From Gilliamella sp. Pas-s25 (GTDB taxonomy: Bacteria; Pseudomonadota; Gammaproteobacteria; Enterobacterales; Orbaceae): DNA of 64,000 bases. Below, one piece after another: positions 20,193 through 32,011 of the stretch. Location: assembly GCF_009795885.1 (NCBI RefSeq), contig NZ_WTEV01000008.1, positions 1 through 64,000 on the forward strand, read 5' to 3'. The position numbers and the translations under genes were made by a program. How positions within the stretch are numbered: position 1 is the stretch's first letter; each line of letters begins with the position of its first letter. The notes beneath the pieces are model-generated. The model was not told the origin of the DNA. It was given only the letters and a program-made list of their open reading frames with translations, and did not search any database.

Positions 20193-20219
20193 TTTTGGTT
20201 AATTATTTAGAGGATATAG

Positions 20220-20576
<357 letters not shown>

Positions 20577-20581
20577 TACTT

Positions 20582-20611
20582 GATAAAAGCCGAGTTATCT
20601 CGGCTTTTATC
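20582..20611 (+). terminator. Terminator after rplT
   Basis: A 13-bp perfect stem, GATAAAAGCCGAG / CTCGGCTTTTATC, with a TTAT loop, 6 bases after the rplT stop. It separates the ribosomal operon from the pheM-pheST leader. Confidence 0.85.
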
Positions 20612-20647
20612 ATTCTAATTTTGATATTTTTGAAGAGTAAATTAATT

Positions 20648-20704
20648 ATGAACATAGTTATTTTTCGTTTCTTTTTTGGTTTCTGTTGCAATATAAATTC
20701 ATGA
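20648..20704 (+). CDS. pheM: pheST leader peptide PheM
   Basis: An 18-residue ORF, MNIVIFRFFFGFCCNINS, with five phenylalanine codons, three of them consecutive (FRFFFGF). It closely resembles the E. coli PheM leader ([14 protein letters not shown]). It lies 27 bases before an intrinsic terminator and about 80 bases before pheS. Slow translation when Phe-tRNA is scarce should favour readthrough into pheST. Confidence 0.88.
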   Translation: MNIVIFRFFFGFCCNINS

Positions 20705-21769
<1,065 letters not shown>

Positions 21770-21785
21770 TTCTGGAGATCAAAAC

Positions 21786-24173
21786 ATGAAATTTAGTGAA
21801 AATTGGCTACGTGAATGGATCAATCCAGAAATTAGTAGCGAAACGCTTACCAATCAATTGACAATGGCTGGTTTAGAAGTCGAAGATGTTGAAAAAGTAG
21901 CGGGCGATTTTACTGGAGTAGTTGTCGGTAAAGTTGTTGAATGTATGCAACATCCGAATGCAGATAAACTTCGTGTAACAAAAGTTGATATAGGTAAAGC
22001 CGAATTACTTGATATTGTTTGTGGTGCGCCAAATTGCCGTCAAGGTTTAACTGTTGCTTGTGCAACAGTGGGGGCAGTATTACCTGGCGATTTTAAAATT
22101 AAAGCGGCTAAATTACGAGGCGAACCTTCGGAAGGTATGCTTTGTTCTTATTCTGAATTGGGAATTGCAGATGATCATAATGGGATCATTGAGTTGCCAG
22201 ATGACGCACCTTTAGGCATGGATATTCGTGAATATTTAAATCTTAATGACGTTATAATAGATATTAGTGTTACACCAAATCGAGCGGATTGTTTTGGAAT
22301 TGTTGGTATTGCCAGAGATATTTCTGCAGTTAACAATATTGCAATGAAAGAACTAAAATTTGACAGTGTATCTGCAACAATTAATGATACATTACCAATC
22401 CAGATAGATGAACCGAAAGCAGCACCACGTTATTTAGGTCGTGTAATTAAAGACATCAACATTAATGCTGCAACGCCATTATGGATGAAAGAAAAACTAC
22501 GTCGTGGTGGAATCCGCTCTATTGATGCAATCGTTGATATTACCAACTATGTATTATTAGAACTTGGTCATCCAATGCATGCGTTCGATTTGGCTGAAAT
22601 AGAGCAGGGTATTGTTGTTCGTTATGCCCAAAAAGAGGAGAAACTTGTTTTACTTAATGGTAATGAAGTTAAACTTAATGATAAAACCTTAGTTATTGCC
22701 GATCACCAAAAAATCTTAGCATTAGCAGGAATTATGGGCAGTGAAAAATCAGGCGTAACGCAATCGACTAAAGATGTGTTTCTTGAATCTGCGTTTTTTA
22801 ACCCATTAGCAATAACAGGTAAAGCTCGTGAATATGGTTTACATACAGAAGCTTCACACCGTTATGAGCGTGGAGTAGACCCATCTCTACAATTTGTAGC
22901 AATGGAACGAGCTAGCAAATTATTAATTGATATCTGTGGTGGCGAAGCTGGTCCAATTATTGATGTAACACATAAAGAAGAACTTCCTGTACAAGCAACT
23001 ATCCAGTTACGTCGCAATAAAATTGATCGTATTATTGGTTATGCAATCGAAACACAAAAGATCACTGATATTTTAGTTAGACTCGGTTGTGAAGTTGAAT
23101 ACAAAGAGGATGTGTGGGTTGTAAAATCACCAAGTTGGCGTTTTGATTTACAAATTGAAGAAGATCTAGTTGAAGAAGTAGCTCGAATTTACGGATATAA
23201 TAATATCCCAAATGCTAACCTGAAGATTGAATCAGTAATGAAACCAAAGCCAGAAAGTGAAATATCATTACGAAGGGTAAAAGAGTTATTGGTTGATAAA
23301 GGGTATCAAGAAGCAGTTACATATAGCTTTGTTGATCCAAAAGTTCAGCAAATTCTTCATCCTGAACAGCTTGGAATCAAGTTGCCTAACCCGATTTCAA
23401 GTGAAATGTCAGTCATGCGTTTATCACTATGGTCTGGATTATTAGATGCGGTATTATACAACCAAAATCGTCAGCAAGCACGTATACGATTATTTGAAAC
23501 AGGCCTACGCTTTATACCAGATGAAAAATGTGAATTAGGTGTACACCAAGAACTGATGTTATCTGGTATTGTTACAGGTAGTTTGTACGAAGAACACTGG
23601 CAGCTTCCTAAAAAGCACGTGGATTTCTACGATCTTAAAGGTGATATTGAGTCAATTTTTTCACTTTTAGGCTGTGCGGATAAAGTGCAATTTAAGAAAT
23701 CACAGCTTACTACCTTACATCCAGGACAGAGTGCAGATATTTATTTAAATGATGTTTTAGTTGGCTATTTTGGTGTCTTACATCCAGAAATTGAAAAAAA
23801 ATTATCTTTAAATAGTAAAACGCTTGTTTTTGAAATAAATTTAGCTAAAATTGGTAGCAAGAAAGTACCTGTTGCTCAAGACTTATCAAAGTATCCATCG
23901 AACAAACGAGATATAGCTATTGTTGTATCAAATACAATTCCAGTAGCAGATATAGTTTCTGAGTGTAAGCAAGCTGGTGGTGAGCAACTTATAAAAGTTA
24001 ACTTGTTTGATGTTTATCAAGGTGAAAATATCAAGGAAGATCAAAAAAGTCTTGCTATCAGTTTGATTTTACAAGATAAATCGCGTACACTTGAAGAAGA
24101 AGATATAACAAACATTGTAAATAAGTGCGTCACTGCTTTACAAAATCGTTTTAAAGCCCTATTAAGAGAATAA
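21786..24173 (+). CDS. pheT: Phenylalanyl-tRNA synthetase beta subunit
   Basis: 795 residues (E. coli 795). B1-B8 architecture: EMAP-like tRNA-binding domain near residues 40-150 ([20 protein letters not shown]), B3/B4 editing domain (about 210-400), catalytic-like core, and C-terminal ferredoxin-fold anticodon-binding domain ([14 protein letters not shown]). Hydrolyses mischarged Tyr-tRNA-Phe. Five bases separate it from ihfA, matching the enteric pheST-ihfA operon. Confidence 0.98.
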   Translation: MKFSENWLREWINPEISSETLTNQLTMAGLEVEDVEKVAGDFTGVVVGKVVECMQHPNADKLRVTKVDIGKAELLDIVCGAPNCRQGLTVACATVGAVLPGDFKIKAAKLRGEPSEGMLCSYSELGIADDHNGIIELPDDAPLGMDIREYLNLNDVIIDISVTPNRADCFGIVGIARDISAVNNIAMKELKFDSVSATINDTLPIQIDEPKAAPRYLGRVIKDININAATPLWMKEKLRRGGIRSIDAIVDITNYVLLELGHPMHAFDLAEIEQGIVVRYAQKEEKLVLLNGNEVKLNDKTLVIADHQKILALAGIMGSEKSGVTQSTKDVFLESAFFNPLAITGKAREYGLHTEASHRYERGVDPSLQFVAMERASKLLIDICGGEAGPIIDVTHKEELPVQATIQLRRNKIDRIIGYAIETQKITDILVRLGCEVEYKEDVWVVKSPSWRFDLQIEEDLVEEVARIYGYNNIPNANLKIESVMKPKPESEISLRRVKELLVDKGYQEAVTYSFVDPKVQQILHPEQLGIKLPNPISSEMSVMRLSLWSGLLDAVLYNQNRQQARIRLFETGLRFIPDEKCELGVHQELMLSGIVTGSLYEEHWQLPKKHVDFYDLKGDIESIFSLLGCADKVQFKKSQLTTLHPGQSADIYLNDVLVGYFGVLHPEIEKKLSLNSKTLVFEINLAKIGSKKVPVAQDLSKYPSNKRDIAIVVSNTIPVADIVSECKQAGGEQLIKVNLFDVYQGENIKEDQKSLAISLILQDKSRTLEEEDITNIVNKCVTALQNRFKALLRE

Positions 24174-24178
24174 TAACT

Positions 24179-24472
24179 ATGACATTAACTAAAGCTGATA
24201 TTGCAGATCGTCTTGCCGAAAAATTTAACATTGATCGTCAAGAAGCTAAAGTCCTTGTTGAACTCTTTTTTGAAGAGATTCGAGTGGCTTTAGAAAAGGG
24301 AGAACCGGTAAAATTATCTGGATTTGGTAATTTTGCGGTACGTGATAAAAACTCACGTCCAGGACGTAATCCAAAGACAGGTGAAAGTGTGGATATCTCT
24401 GCTCGTCGAGTTGTTACGTTTAGACCTGGAATTAAATTTAGAGAGCGTGTAGAAAAAAATTTAGTTATCTAA
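24179..24472 (+). CDS. ihfA: Integration host factor alpha subunit
   Basis: 97 residues, DNABII family. The [26 protein letters not shown] arm region and [11 protein letters not shown] are present, with the Pro of the intercalating loop in RPGRNP. The N-terminus ([12 protein letters not shown]) and its place behind pheT identify IhfA rather than IhfB or HU. It bends DNA as a heterodimer with IhfB. Confidence 0.96.
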   Translation: MTLTKADIADRLAEKFNIDRQEAKVLVELFFEEIRVALEKGEPVKLSGFGNFAVRDKNSRPGRNPKTGESVDISARRVVTFRPGIKFRERVEKNLVI

Positions 24473-24560
24473 TTGCTAAGTTTTACTCCTGCTTTTGCAA
24501 AATAAGGCCTTTCTTTTATTTAATATATGAGAAGGGCGTAGTATTTTTTAACAAAAATAG

Positions 24561-24589
24561 TTGTATTAATTTCTTAAATAAAGCATAAT
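24561..24589 (+). promoter_or_regulatory. Promoter of the 4.5S RNA gene
   Basis: -35 TTGTAT (24561-24566) and -10 CATAAT (24584-24589) with a 17-base spacer. Transcription would begin near 24597-24601, at the 5' end of the SRP RNA. Confidence 0.65.
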
Positions 24590-24600
24590 AATACCTCCAA

Positions 24601-24714
24601 TGGAGGCTCTGTGGGTCCTCTTGCAACATTTTTTTGCTCATCAGGTCAGATCCGGAAGGAAGCAGCCAAAGTAAAAAGTATGTGTGTGGGATGCGGCTGA
24701 TAGGGTCTCCTCCA
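24601..24714 (+). ncRNA. ffs: 4.5S signal recognition particle RNA
   Basis: About 114 bases of small bacterial SRP RNA. The hallmark tip is present: ggtcagatccggaaggaagc, followed by agcc, containing the GGAA tetraloop and the asymmetric loop bound by Ffh. The ends tggaggctctg and gggtctcctcca pair. Fold and length match E. coli 4.5S RNA (114 bases). It binds Ffh for co-translational targeting of membrane proteins. It lies between ihfA and the capsule locus. Confidence 0.93.
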
Positions 24715-24845
24715 AAATGTTTTTATAGTAAATTTATCTGTTTTACCAATTATAAATAAAATTAGGTGTTATTTTAAAAATTAAAATAACTGCATGAGCT
24801 AGTAGTCTATAGTATCCTAAGTGTAGATGAATAAGGAAATTTATT

Positions 24846-25988
24846 TTGAAATTACCATCCCTTCTTCCAATAACGTTAGCAATGGTTTTAAGTGGTTGCT
24901 CATTTCTACCTCATTCAGGCCCCAATTTTTCTTCTATAAAGAATATCAATAAGCAACAGACTGAATTAGATAGTATTTATAATAAAGTTAAAATTGTTAA
25001 TTTAAATACTTCAATAGATCTAATAAAAGAAACCAAAACTAATTTTTTGAATTATAATAAGTTTATAAATGAAACAAGTAATAAAGTTAAACAAGTAGAT
25101 AACCTTGGAAAAGGTGATAGCATAAAAATTTCTATAATTGAAACCCCTCCAGCAATACTATTTACAGGTTCAAGTGATACAGGCGCACCAAAAACAGGAT
25201 TAACTGAATTACCAATCGTTGTTGTTGACTCTCAAGGATTTATTTCTTTGCCGTTTATTGGAAATATAAAAGCTGCCAATAAAACTCCCACGCAAATACA
25301 AAAAGAGATAATTGAAAAACTGTCTGGTATTGCAAATAGACCGCAGGTAATTGTTACTGTTTTAGAAAAACGCTCATCAAGTGTTACTGTTATTGGTGAT
25401 AAATTTAGTGGTAAAATGCCAATAACAGCTAAGGGGGAACAACTGTTAGATGCTGTTACTATGTTAGGTAACAATATGTATGATATTAAAGATACTTTAA
25501 TACAAATAACTAGAAATAATAAAGTCAATAAAATTCCACTAAGTTTGGTATTATCTAATCCTAAACTTAATGTTAAGCTTCAAAAAGATGATGTTATTAC
25601 TTTGATCAATAAGCCTAGTTCTTTCATTTCTATGGGGGCGATAGGGGCAACCAAAGAAGTCAGATTTGAAGCTGTTGGAATTAATTTATCTCAAGCATTA
25701 GCCCGTATTGGTGGCTTACGAGATAATCAATCTGACGCCCGAGGGGTGTTTGTATTCAGATATCAAGATACATTTTCAGCTGATAAGAAAAAAGAACTTA
25801 TTCCAACGGTTTACCAAATAGATTTAAATAATCCCAACTCATTGTTTATAATGAATAAGTTTCAAGTTAAAAATAATGATATTGTTTATGTAGCCACTGC
25901 ACCAATTATAGAATTACAAAAATTCTTGTATGCAATTTTCTCACCAGGTATCGGAGTTGTTAATCAAGTCAGCCAGATTAATGAATGA
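24846..25988 (+). CDS. Capsule polysaccharide export outer-membrane lipoprotein (BexD/CtrA family)
   Basis: 380 residues starting at TTG 24846. A lipoprotein signal peptide ends at LSGC (Cys18). A poly_export domain (about 90-180, KGDSIKISIIETPP, then VDSQGFISLPFIGNIKA) and two SLBB-type repeats follow. Forms the outer-membrane channel of an ABC-dependent (group 2 type) capsule exporter. First gene of the locus, transcribed with the three ABC/adaptor genes behind it. Closer in size to Pasteurellaceae BexD and Neisseria CtrA than to the larger KpsD. Confidence 0.9.
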   Translation: MKLPSLLPITLAMVLSGCSFLPHSGPNFSSIKNINKQQTELDSIYNKVKIVNLNTSIDLIKETKTNFLNYNKFINETSNKVKQVDNLGKGDSIKISIIETPPAILFTGSSDTGAPKTGLTELPIVVVDSQGFISLPFIGNIKAANKTPTQIQKEIIEKLSGIANRPQVIVTVLEKRSSSVTVIGDKFSGKMPITAKGEQLLDAVTMLGNNMYDIKDTLIQITRNNKVNKIPLSLVLSNPKLNVKLQKDDVITLINKPSSFISMGAIGATKEVRFEAVGINLSQALARIGGLRDNQSDARGVFVFRYQDTFSADKKKELIPTVYQIDLNNPNSLFIMNKFQVKNNDIVYVATAPIIELQKFLYAIFSPGIGVVNQVSQINE

Positions 25989-26017
25989 TTTTTTGATTAA
26001 TATACTGGTGACATTTT

Positions 26018-26917
26018 ATGTATTTAAATTTTAAAAGAAAAAAAAGTTGGTTATTACATCTATTGACTACATTGCCAACTTTACTATCAATAATTTATTT
26101 TGGCTTAATAGCAGAAAATATTTATACATCAGAGGCAACGTATATTATACGTTCTTCTGACACCCAGTCATCATTGGGGGGCTTAGGAAGTTTTTTTTCA
26201 AAGGTTGGAATTTCACGCTCTAATGATGATTCTTATGTGGTTTTATCATATATTAAATCTAGAGATGCGCTATCTTCTGTTGAACAAGTTTTACCTGTAC
26301 AAGAATGGTATACAAAAAAAGGGGATGTAGTATCTCGGTTTAATGGATTTTCTCTCGATTTTTATAACAAAAAAGAATATTTTTATCGATATATGAGCAA
26401 TATGATAAGTGTTAATTTCGATAGTTCTACTGGTATTGCTACAATTAGTGTAAATGCTTTTGATACGCAAGATGCATACAAAATAAATGAACAATTATTA
26501 AGGCAGGCTGAAGGGTTTGTGAATCAAATAAATTTACGAGCCAAACAAGATCTTATAACAGCATCATTAGCAGAATTAAAAAATGCTGAATCACAGATGA
26601 AAAAAGAAGCTCAAGCATTAGCTGAATTTCAGAAAAATAAAAATAAGGATGCTAATTTAGCAGAATATCAACAAATACTAATTAATAATACTGTGGCCAA
26701 ACAACAATTTGAAGCTGCAACTTTATCTCTACGTAATGCACAGGTTGAAATAACAAAAAAACAACTTTACCTAGAACGAATTGAACAACCTAGTCTGTCA
26801 GACGTATCATTTAAACCTGCGCGTATCTATAATATCATAGCAACCTTTATAATTAGCTTTCTAGTATATGGTATTATTAATTTACTTTTAGCTGGTATAA
26901 GAGAGCATAAAGATTAA
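26018..26917 (+). CDS. kpsE: Capsule export inner-membrane adaptor (KpsE/BexC/CtrB family), short form
   Basis: 299 residues. Polysaccharide co-polymerase-like adaptor linking the inner-membrane ABC transporter to the outer-membrane channel. N-terminal transmembrane segment (LLTTLPTLLSIIYFGLIA), periplasmic region with SEATYIIRSSD, a coiled coil about 180-250 (ELKNAESQMKKEAQALAEF) and a C-terminal transmembrane segment (FIISFLVYGIINLLLAGI). KpsE, BexC and CtrB are about 380 residues; here the coiled coil is about 80 residues shorter, with frame intact. The stop overlaps the kpsM start (TAATG). Confidence 0.87.
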   Translation: MYLNFKRKKSWLLHLLTTLPTLLSIIYFGLIAENIYTSEATYIIRSSDTQSSLGGLGSFFSKVGISRSNDDSYVVLSYIKSRDALSSVEQVLPVQEWYTKKGDVVSRFNGFSLDFYNKKEYFYRYMSNMISVNFDSSTGIATISVNAFDTQDAYKINEQLLRQAEGFVNQINLRAKQDLITASLAELKNAESQMKKEAQALAEFQKNKNKDANLAEYQQILINNTVAKQQFEAATLSLRNAQVEITKKQLYLERIEQPSLSDVSFKPARIYNIIATFIISFLVYGIINLLLAGIREHKD

Positions 26918-27720
26918 TGACGGAAATAATTGCTAAAACATCATTTATTCGTTCTTTAAAGATACAGCTTAATGTATTGAATGCTTTAATTTTAAGGGAA
27001 ATTATTACACGTTACGGACGTAATAATATTGGTTTTCTTTGGTTATTTGTTGAGCCGATGTCATTAACTTTTTTAATAAGTTTAATGTGGTTTTTTTTTA
27101 AAATAAATTCTATATCTAATCTAAACATTGTTGCATTTGTATTAACTGGTTATCCAATGGCTATGATGTGGCGTAATGCTTCATCTAGGGCAAAAGGTTC
27201 AGTTACTGCTAATAAAGCATTGCTATATCATCGAAACATTAAAATCTTGGATTTAGTCTATGCTCGAGTTTTTCTTGAAATGATTGGCGCAAGCGCTGCT
27301 CAAGTATTTGTTATATTATTTTTTATTTTTATTGGATTAATTGCTATACCGTATGATCCTTTTTATATGCTATGTGCCTGGGGATTAATGTGTTGGTTTT
27401 CTCTTGGGTTAGGTTTAATCATTTTTGTTTTATCTGCTAAATATGAGGTGTTCGATAAAATGTGGGTCACTTTAAGTTTTATACTTATGCCTCTTTCTGG
27501 AGCATTTTTTTGGGTTGACACTTTTCCTCATGAAATTCAAGAATTATTACTTTATATTCCGCCTATCAATGGCACTGAGATGTTTCGATCAGGATATTTT
27601 GGTCCATCAGTTATAACTCACCAAAACGTAAGTTATTTAGTTTTGTGCAATATAATTTTATTATTTGTGGGATTAACTATGGTAAAAAACAATGAAGCAC
27701 AGATTATTGAGGATAATTGA
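26917..27720 (+). CDS. kpsM: Capsule ABC transporter permease (KpsM/BexB/CtrC)
   Basis: 267 residues, ABC-2 type permease with six predicted transmembrane segments. Family motifs [20 protein letters not shown] near the N-terminus and [18 protein letters not shown] near the C-terminus. Moves the lipid-linked capsule chain across the inner membrane with KpsT. The stop TGA shares one base with the kpsT ATG. Confidence 0.94.
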   Translation: MTEIIAKTSFIRSLKIQLNVLNALILREIITRYGRNNIGFLWLFVEPMSLTFLISLMWFFFKINSISNLNIVAFVLTGYPMAMMWRNASSRAKGSVTANKALLYHRNIKILDLVYARVFLEMIGASAAQVFVILFFIFIGLIAIPYDPFYMLCAWGLMCWFSLGLGLIIFVLSAKYEVFDKMWVTLSFILMPLSGAFFWVDTFPHEIQELLLYIPPINGTEMFRSGYFGPSVITHQNVSYLVLCNIILLFVGLTMVKNNEAQIIEDN

Positions 27721-28379
27721 TGATCAGCGTTAGACATGTCAGCAAACAGTATTTAACAAGGAAGGGATATAAAACAGTTCTTAATGATATTAATTTTTCT
27801 TTACAGAGAGGAGAAAAAATAGGGATTTTGGGACGTAATGGTGCTGGTAAATCGACACTAATTAGACTACTCAGTGAAGTTGAAAAACCAACCACTGGTT
27901 CAATAATAAGAAATATGTCAATTTCTTGGCCATTAGCCTTTTCTGGTGCTTTCCAAGGCAGTTTGACAGGAATGGATAATTTAAGATTCATTTGTCGGAT
28001 TTATGGATGTTGCATTGATAAAACGAAAAAATATGTTGAGGATTTTGCTGAATTAGGAGATTATTTATTTGAACCAATAAAAAAATATTCTTCTGGAATG
28101 AAGGCTCGCCTAGCTTTTGCTTTGTCATTGTCAATTGAGTTTGATTGTTATTTAATTGATGAAGTAATTGCTGTTGGCGACTCTAGATTTACCGAAAAAT
28201 GTAAAAAAGAATTATTTGAAAATAAAAAAGATCGTTCTCTCATCTTAGTTTCTCATAACATGAATGCTATAAAGAACTACTGTGATAAGGCAATGGTATT
28301 AGATGCTGGTTGCTTATATCAATTTGACACAATTGAACAAGCATATACATACCATAGCAATCAACAAAAAATTGGTTAA
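27720..28379 (+). CDS. kpsT: Capsule ABC transporter ATPase (KpsT/BexA/CtrD)
   Basis: 219 residues from ATG 27720, as in E. coli KpsT. Walker [10 protein letters not shown] (38-46), the KpsT-type sequences [17 protein letters not shown] and [19 protein letters not shown], Walker B-like [12 protein letters not shown], and switch His in LVSHNMN. Energises export through KpsM. A TTG three bases earlier is an unlikely alternative start. Confidence 0.94.
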   Translation: MISVRHVSKQYLTRKGYKTVLNDINFSLQRGEKIGILGRNGAGKSTLIRLLSEVEKPTTGSIIRNMSISWPLAFSGAFQGSLTGMDNLRFICRIYGCCIDKTKKYVEDFAELGDYLFEPIKKYSSGMKARLAFALSLSIEFDCYLIDEVIAVGDSRFTEKCKKELFENKKDRSLILVSHNMNAIKNYCDKAMVLDAGCLYQFDTIEQAYTYHSNQQKIG

Positions 28380-28403
28380 TATTTATAATTAATTGAGCTA
28401 TAC

Positions 28404-30497
28404 ATGAAGAAAGTCGCAGTTTTCTCAAAAAAAATTCTAGCCATAAAAGATATAAATTATTTTTTTTCTGATTTGTCATTTGTATCTATAAAGAAACAAA
28501 AAAAAATTGATGCAGTTGCTGGATGGGGGTATCGACCAACAACAGTTAAAGCTAGGGCATATGCAACCAAACATTTATTACCATTCATTGCTCTTGAAGA
28601 TGGTTTTTTGCGTTCTATTGGTTTAGGATTAGAAGGTTTTCCTCCACTGTCACTTATTGCTGATAGTATTGGAATCTATTATGATTCTAGACACCCCTCA
28701 GAATTAGAAATATTAATCAAAAATAAAATAATTTTAAATCAGCATATGAATGAAGCGACCGCTGCAATAAAGTTAATTATTGATACAGCGTTAACGAAAT
28801 ATAATCATGCTCCTGATTTTTGTGGTTTTAAGGATAAAAGCAGCCATCAAAATAAAAAAGTGTTAATCATCGATCAAACATTTGGAGATAAGTCTGTCGA
28901 ATTGGGCGGAGCAAGTCAAGAAACATTTATATCAATGCTAAATTGTGCTGTCAAAGAGAATCCATCTTCAGTTATTTATGTGAAAACCCATACAGATGTA
29001 ATCAATGGATATAAGAAAGGTTATTTAACTCAAATAGTTAACCAGAAGTCTGTTATTTTATTTAGTGAAGACGTAAACTCCCTTTCATTACTTAAATATT
29101 TTGATAAAGTTTATGTTGTTACATCTCATATGGGATTTGAAGCACTTTTATTGGGTAAACAGGTTATTACATTTGGCTTACCTTGGTATGCTGGATGGGG
29201 GGTTACCGATGATCGTCATAAAGATATAAACCATTTACGAACAAATAATAGAAGAACTCAAGCTACAGTATTAGAGTTATTCACTGCAAGTTATATATTA
29301 TATTGTAAATACATTAACCCTTATACAGGCAAAAAGGGAACTATTTTTGATGTTATTAGCTATTTAACAAAAATGAAAACACTCAATAATAAGCTTAGAG
29401 GCACGATTAACTTAGTTGGATTTTCATTCTGGAAGAAACAAGTATTACTACCTTATTTAAGCCTACCTTCTGTAAAATGTCGTTTCTATTCAGTTAGCAA
29501 ATTTATAAAAACCATTAATAATGAAGATATAGAAAATAAACTTAGAACTGAAAAATTATTAATCTGGGGGCAAGGAAAAAAAACATTACTTCCAATTATA
29601 GAAAGAATGAATCTATTTCGTGTTGAAGATGGCTTTATCCGCTCCATTGGTTTAGGATCCAATCTAGTTATGCCATATTCACTGGTTATTGATGAGCTAG
29701 GCATTTATTTCAATTCCCAAAATATGAGTGAATTAGAGTATTTATTGACAAATAAAAAAGTCAATAATCAGGAAATTGAAAAAGCTAGATCACTACAGCA
29801 TTTACTAATTGTAACGAAATTAGGTAAATACAATGTAGGTAAAAAAATTAATATTAAACCAAGTGACAGTAAATCAAAAATTATTTTAATTCCTGGTCAG
29901 GTTGAAGATGATGCATCTATTTTATATGGCTCACCTGTCATAAAAACGAACTTAGCTTTGATAAAGGCCGTTAGACAAAAGAATCCAAATGATTATATTA
30001 TCTATAAACCTCATCCAGATGTTCTGAGTGGTAATCGAATTGGGAAGGTTGATAAAGTTGAAATTAAAAAATATGTTGATGAAATTGTTGAATTTGTTGA
30101 CATTATTAATTGTATTGAACAAGTTGATGAAGTTCACACTATCACATCGTTAGCAGGGTTTGAAGCGCTAATTCGGAATAAACAAGTAGTGTGTTATGGT
30201 CAACCGTTTTATTCAGGTTGGGGATTAACAATGGATATACATCCTAATGTTAGACGGAATAGGCTACTAACACTTCATGAATTAATTTATATTGTGATGT
30301 ATGATTACCCCATTTATATTCATCCTGAGACTTTAGCTTTTACAGATCCAGAAACTTTAATTAGTTATTTAAATGATAAAAAATTAAAAAGCTCAAAATT
30401 AATCAAGCAAAAATGGTTAAAAAAACAAATCAATAAATTAAAGCAAGTTATTTTTCTTATTTGTAAAATAAAATTAAATAAGATTAACTATCTATAA
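28404..30497 (+). CDS. kpsC: Capsule lipid-linker beta-Kdo glycosyltransferase KpsC (LipA)
   Basis: 697 residues built as two related glycosyltransferase modules (about 1-330 and 345-680). Each carries an AGWGY/IWGQG start, an E-D-G-F-[LI]-R-S-I-G-L-G motif and a late TSHMGFEALL or TSLAGFEALI plus FYSGWG/WYAGWG motif. KpsC alternates two Kdo linkages to extend the poly-Kdo linker on lyso-phosphatidylglycerol, started by KpsS. This marks the capsule as group 2 type. The last gene before a gap of about 300 bases. Confidence 0.93.
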   Translation: MKKVAVFSKKILAIKDINYFFSDLSFVSIKKQKKIDAVAGWGYRPTTVKARAYATKHLLPFIALEDGFLRSIGLGLEGFPPLSLIADSIGIYYDSRHPSELEILIKNKIILNQHMNEATAAIKLIIDTALTKYNHAPDFCGFKDKSSHQNKKVLIIDQTFGDKSVELGGASQETFISMLNCAVKENPSSVIYVKTHTDVINGYKKGYLTQIVNQKSVILFSEDVNSLSLLKYFDKVYVVTSHMGFEALLLGKQVITFGLPWYAGWGVTDDRHKDINHLRTNNRRTQATVLELFTASYILYCKYINPYTGKKGTIFDVISYLTKMKTLNNKLRGTINLVGFSFWKKQVLLPYLSLPSVKCRFYSVSKFIKTINNEDIENKLRTEKLLIWGQGKKTLLPIIERMNLFRVEDGFIRSIGLGSNLVMPYSLVIDELGIYFNSQNMSELEYLLTNKKVNNQEIEKARSLQHLLIVTKLGKYNVGKKINIKPSDSKSKIILIPGQVEDDASILYGSPVIKTNLALIKAVRQKNPNDYIIYKPHPDVLSGNRIGKVDKVEIKKYVDEIVEFVDIINCIEQVDEVHTITSLAGFEALIRNKQVVCYGQPFYSGWGLTMDIHPNVRRNRLLTLHELIYIVMYDYPIYIHPETLAFTDPETLISYLNDKKLKSSKLIKQKWLKKQINKLKQVIFLICKIKLNKINYL

Positions 30498-30561
30498 ATT
30501 ATAATAATATTTTATAATTCTTATCAATATTTGTACTTTAGTTATTAGTTTTGAGTGACGT

Positions 30562-30583
30562 CAATAGTGTAAGTTCACTATTG
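30562..30583. repeat. Inverted repeat between kpsC and kpsS
   Basis: CAATAGTG, TAAGTT, CACTATTG: an 8-bp perfect inverted repeat in the 298-base gap 30498-30795. No T run follows, so it resembles an operator or a weak hairpin more than a terminator. The rest of the gap is very AT-rich, with promoter-like tttatgataagatag near 30699-30718 before kpsS. Confidence 0.4.
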
Positions 30584-30795
30584 GAATAAACTAATTTACT
30601 AAGTTAGTACTTAATCTTTTATTAACATATTTCTGCATTGAGATATTTATATCATAGTATGATTTAACGATATTATTTTAATAAAATTTACAAATTTATG
30701 TTTTTATGATAAGATAGTAAAAAATGTAAATGTTTAATCATATTAAAGTAAATTATTCCTTTATCATTATCGATTTTGTTATATACAGGGAAGTA

Positions 30796-31986
30796 ATGAT
30801 CCACTATTTATACGAACTACTCCATAAAAAAAATATCTTATTTCTACAAGGTCCTATTGGTCCTTTTTTTAAAAATGTAGCAGAATGGTTGCAGAAATCA
30901 GGATGTAATGTTTATAAGATAAATTTGAATGGAGGTGATGAGCATTTCTATCCGCAAAATAGTGTTTCTTTCTGCGAATCACCTGAAGCATTTCCTCAAT
31001 TTTTACAAAACTATATTAATCAATATACTATTGATGCTATTGTTGTTTTTGGCGATTGTCGCATTTACCACAAAATAGCCAAATCAATAGTGGATTCTAA
31101 TTCAAATTTATCATTTTGGGTGTTTGAAGAAGGTTATCTAAGACCCCATTATATTACATTTGAAAAAGATGGAGTTAATGGTTTTTCTCTTATTCCCAAA
31201 AATCATGATTTTTATCAAAATATTGAAATTACCTCCATTGATGACAGCAAGGGGAAGTCTCATTATTATTCAATGATTTACTATAGTGTTATTTATTATA
31301 TTTTTATACTACTAAAAAAATATAAATATTCTAATTACGTGCACCATAGGAAGACATCATTATTTTTTTACGCTTCTCGTTGGACTTTAGCTTTAATTAG
31401 AAAATTGAAAACCAAGTTAGTCCAACCTAAATTAGTAAAGAATGTCATTAATAATGATTATAAGCCATTCTATATTTTTCCTTTGCAATGTAATCAAGAT
31501 TTTCAAATAAAGGTCCATAGTCATTATCATTCTATGAAATCCTATATTTTTAGAGTTATTCGCTCATTTTCTTTATTTGCTGATGAAAAGAGCTATTTAC
31601 TAATCAAGCATCACCCAATGGATGAAGGTTTTAATAATTATAATCGATTAATAAAAAAATTGGCTAACCGTTATGGTGTAAGCAAACGAGTGATATATAT
31701 TCATGGTGTTCCAATGCCGATTTTACTGAGAAAATCGATTGGGTTGGTTACTGTGAACAGTACTTGTGGTCTTTCAGCACTTATTCATGGATTACCTGTT
31801 ATTGCTCTCGGTAACGCACATTATGATATAAAAGGATTAACTTTCCAAGAAGGACTCGACCGTTTTTGGAAGGAAGGACAAAAACCTGATCCCGAACTAT
31901 TTGAACGATATCGAAGTTATTTGTGCAATAAATCTCAGATTAAGGGATCCATTTATGGCTCTGACTTTAAATTACATGCTAAATAA
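30796..31986 (+). CDS. kpsS: Capsule lipid-linker Kdo transferase KpsS (LipB)
   Basis: 396 residues from ATG 30796, which has aggga 5 bases upstream. An in-frame ATG at 30730 would add 22 residues without a good ribosome binding site. Motifs: FLQGPIGPFFKNVAEWL, FEEGYLRPHYITFEKDGVNG, LLIKHHPMDEGFNNYNRL and TVNSTCGLSALIHGLPV, all KpsS type. KpsS adds the first beta-Kdo to lyso-phosphatidylglycerol. It starts a second cluster that continues into the polymer genes. Confidence 0.92.
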   Translation: MIHYLYELLHKKNILFLQGPIGPFFKNVAEWLQKSGCNVYKINLNGGDEHFYPQNSVSFCESPEAFPQFLQNYINQYTIDAIVVFGDCRIYHKIAKSIVDSNSNLSFWVFEEGYLRPHYITFEKDGVNGFSLIPKNHDFYQNIEITSIDDSKGKSHYYSMIYYSVIYYIFILLKKYKYSNYVHHRKTSLFFYASRWTLALIRKLKTKLVQPKLVKNVINNDYKPFYIFPLQCNQDFQIKVHSHYHSMKSYIFRVIRSFSLFADEKSYLLIKHHPMDEGFNNYNRLIKKLANRYGVSKRVIYIHGVPMPILLRKSIGLVTVNSTCGLSALIHGLPVIALGNAHYDIKGLTFQEGLDRFWKEGQKPDPELFERYRSYLCNKSQIKGSIYGSDFKLHAK

Positions 31987-32011
31987 TTTTCAAATATAGG
32001 AGAAATATATA

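Noticed and set aside
24720-24845. Possible JUMPstart/ops element upstream of the capsule locus.
   Set aside because: No ggcggtag-type ops core is present in the gap; only AT-rich promoter-like DNA.
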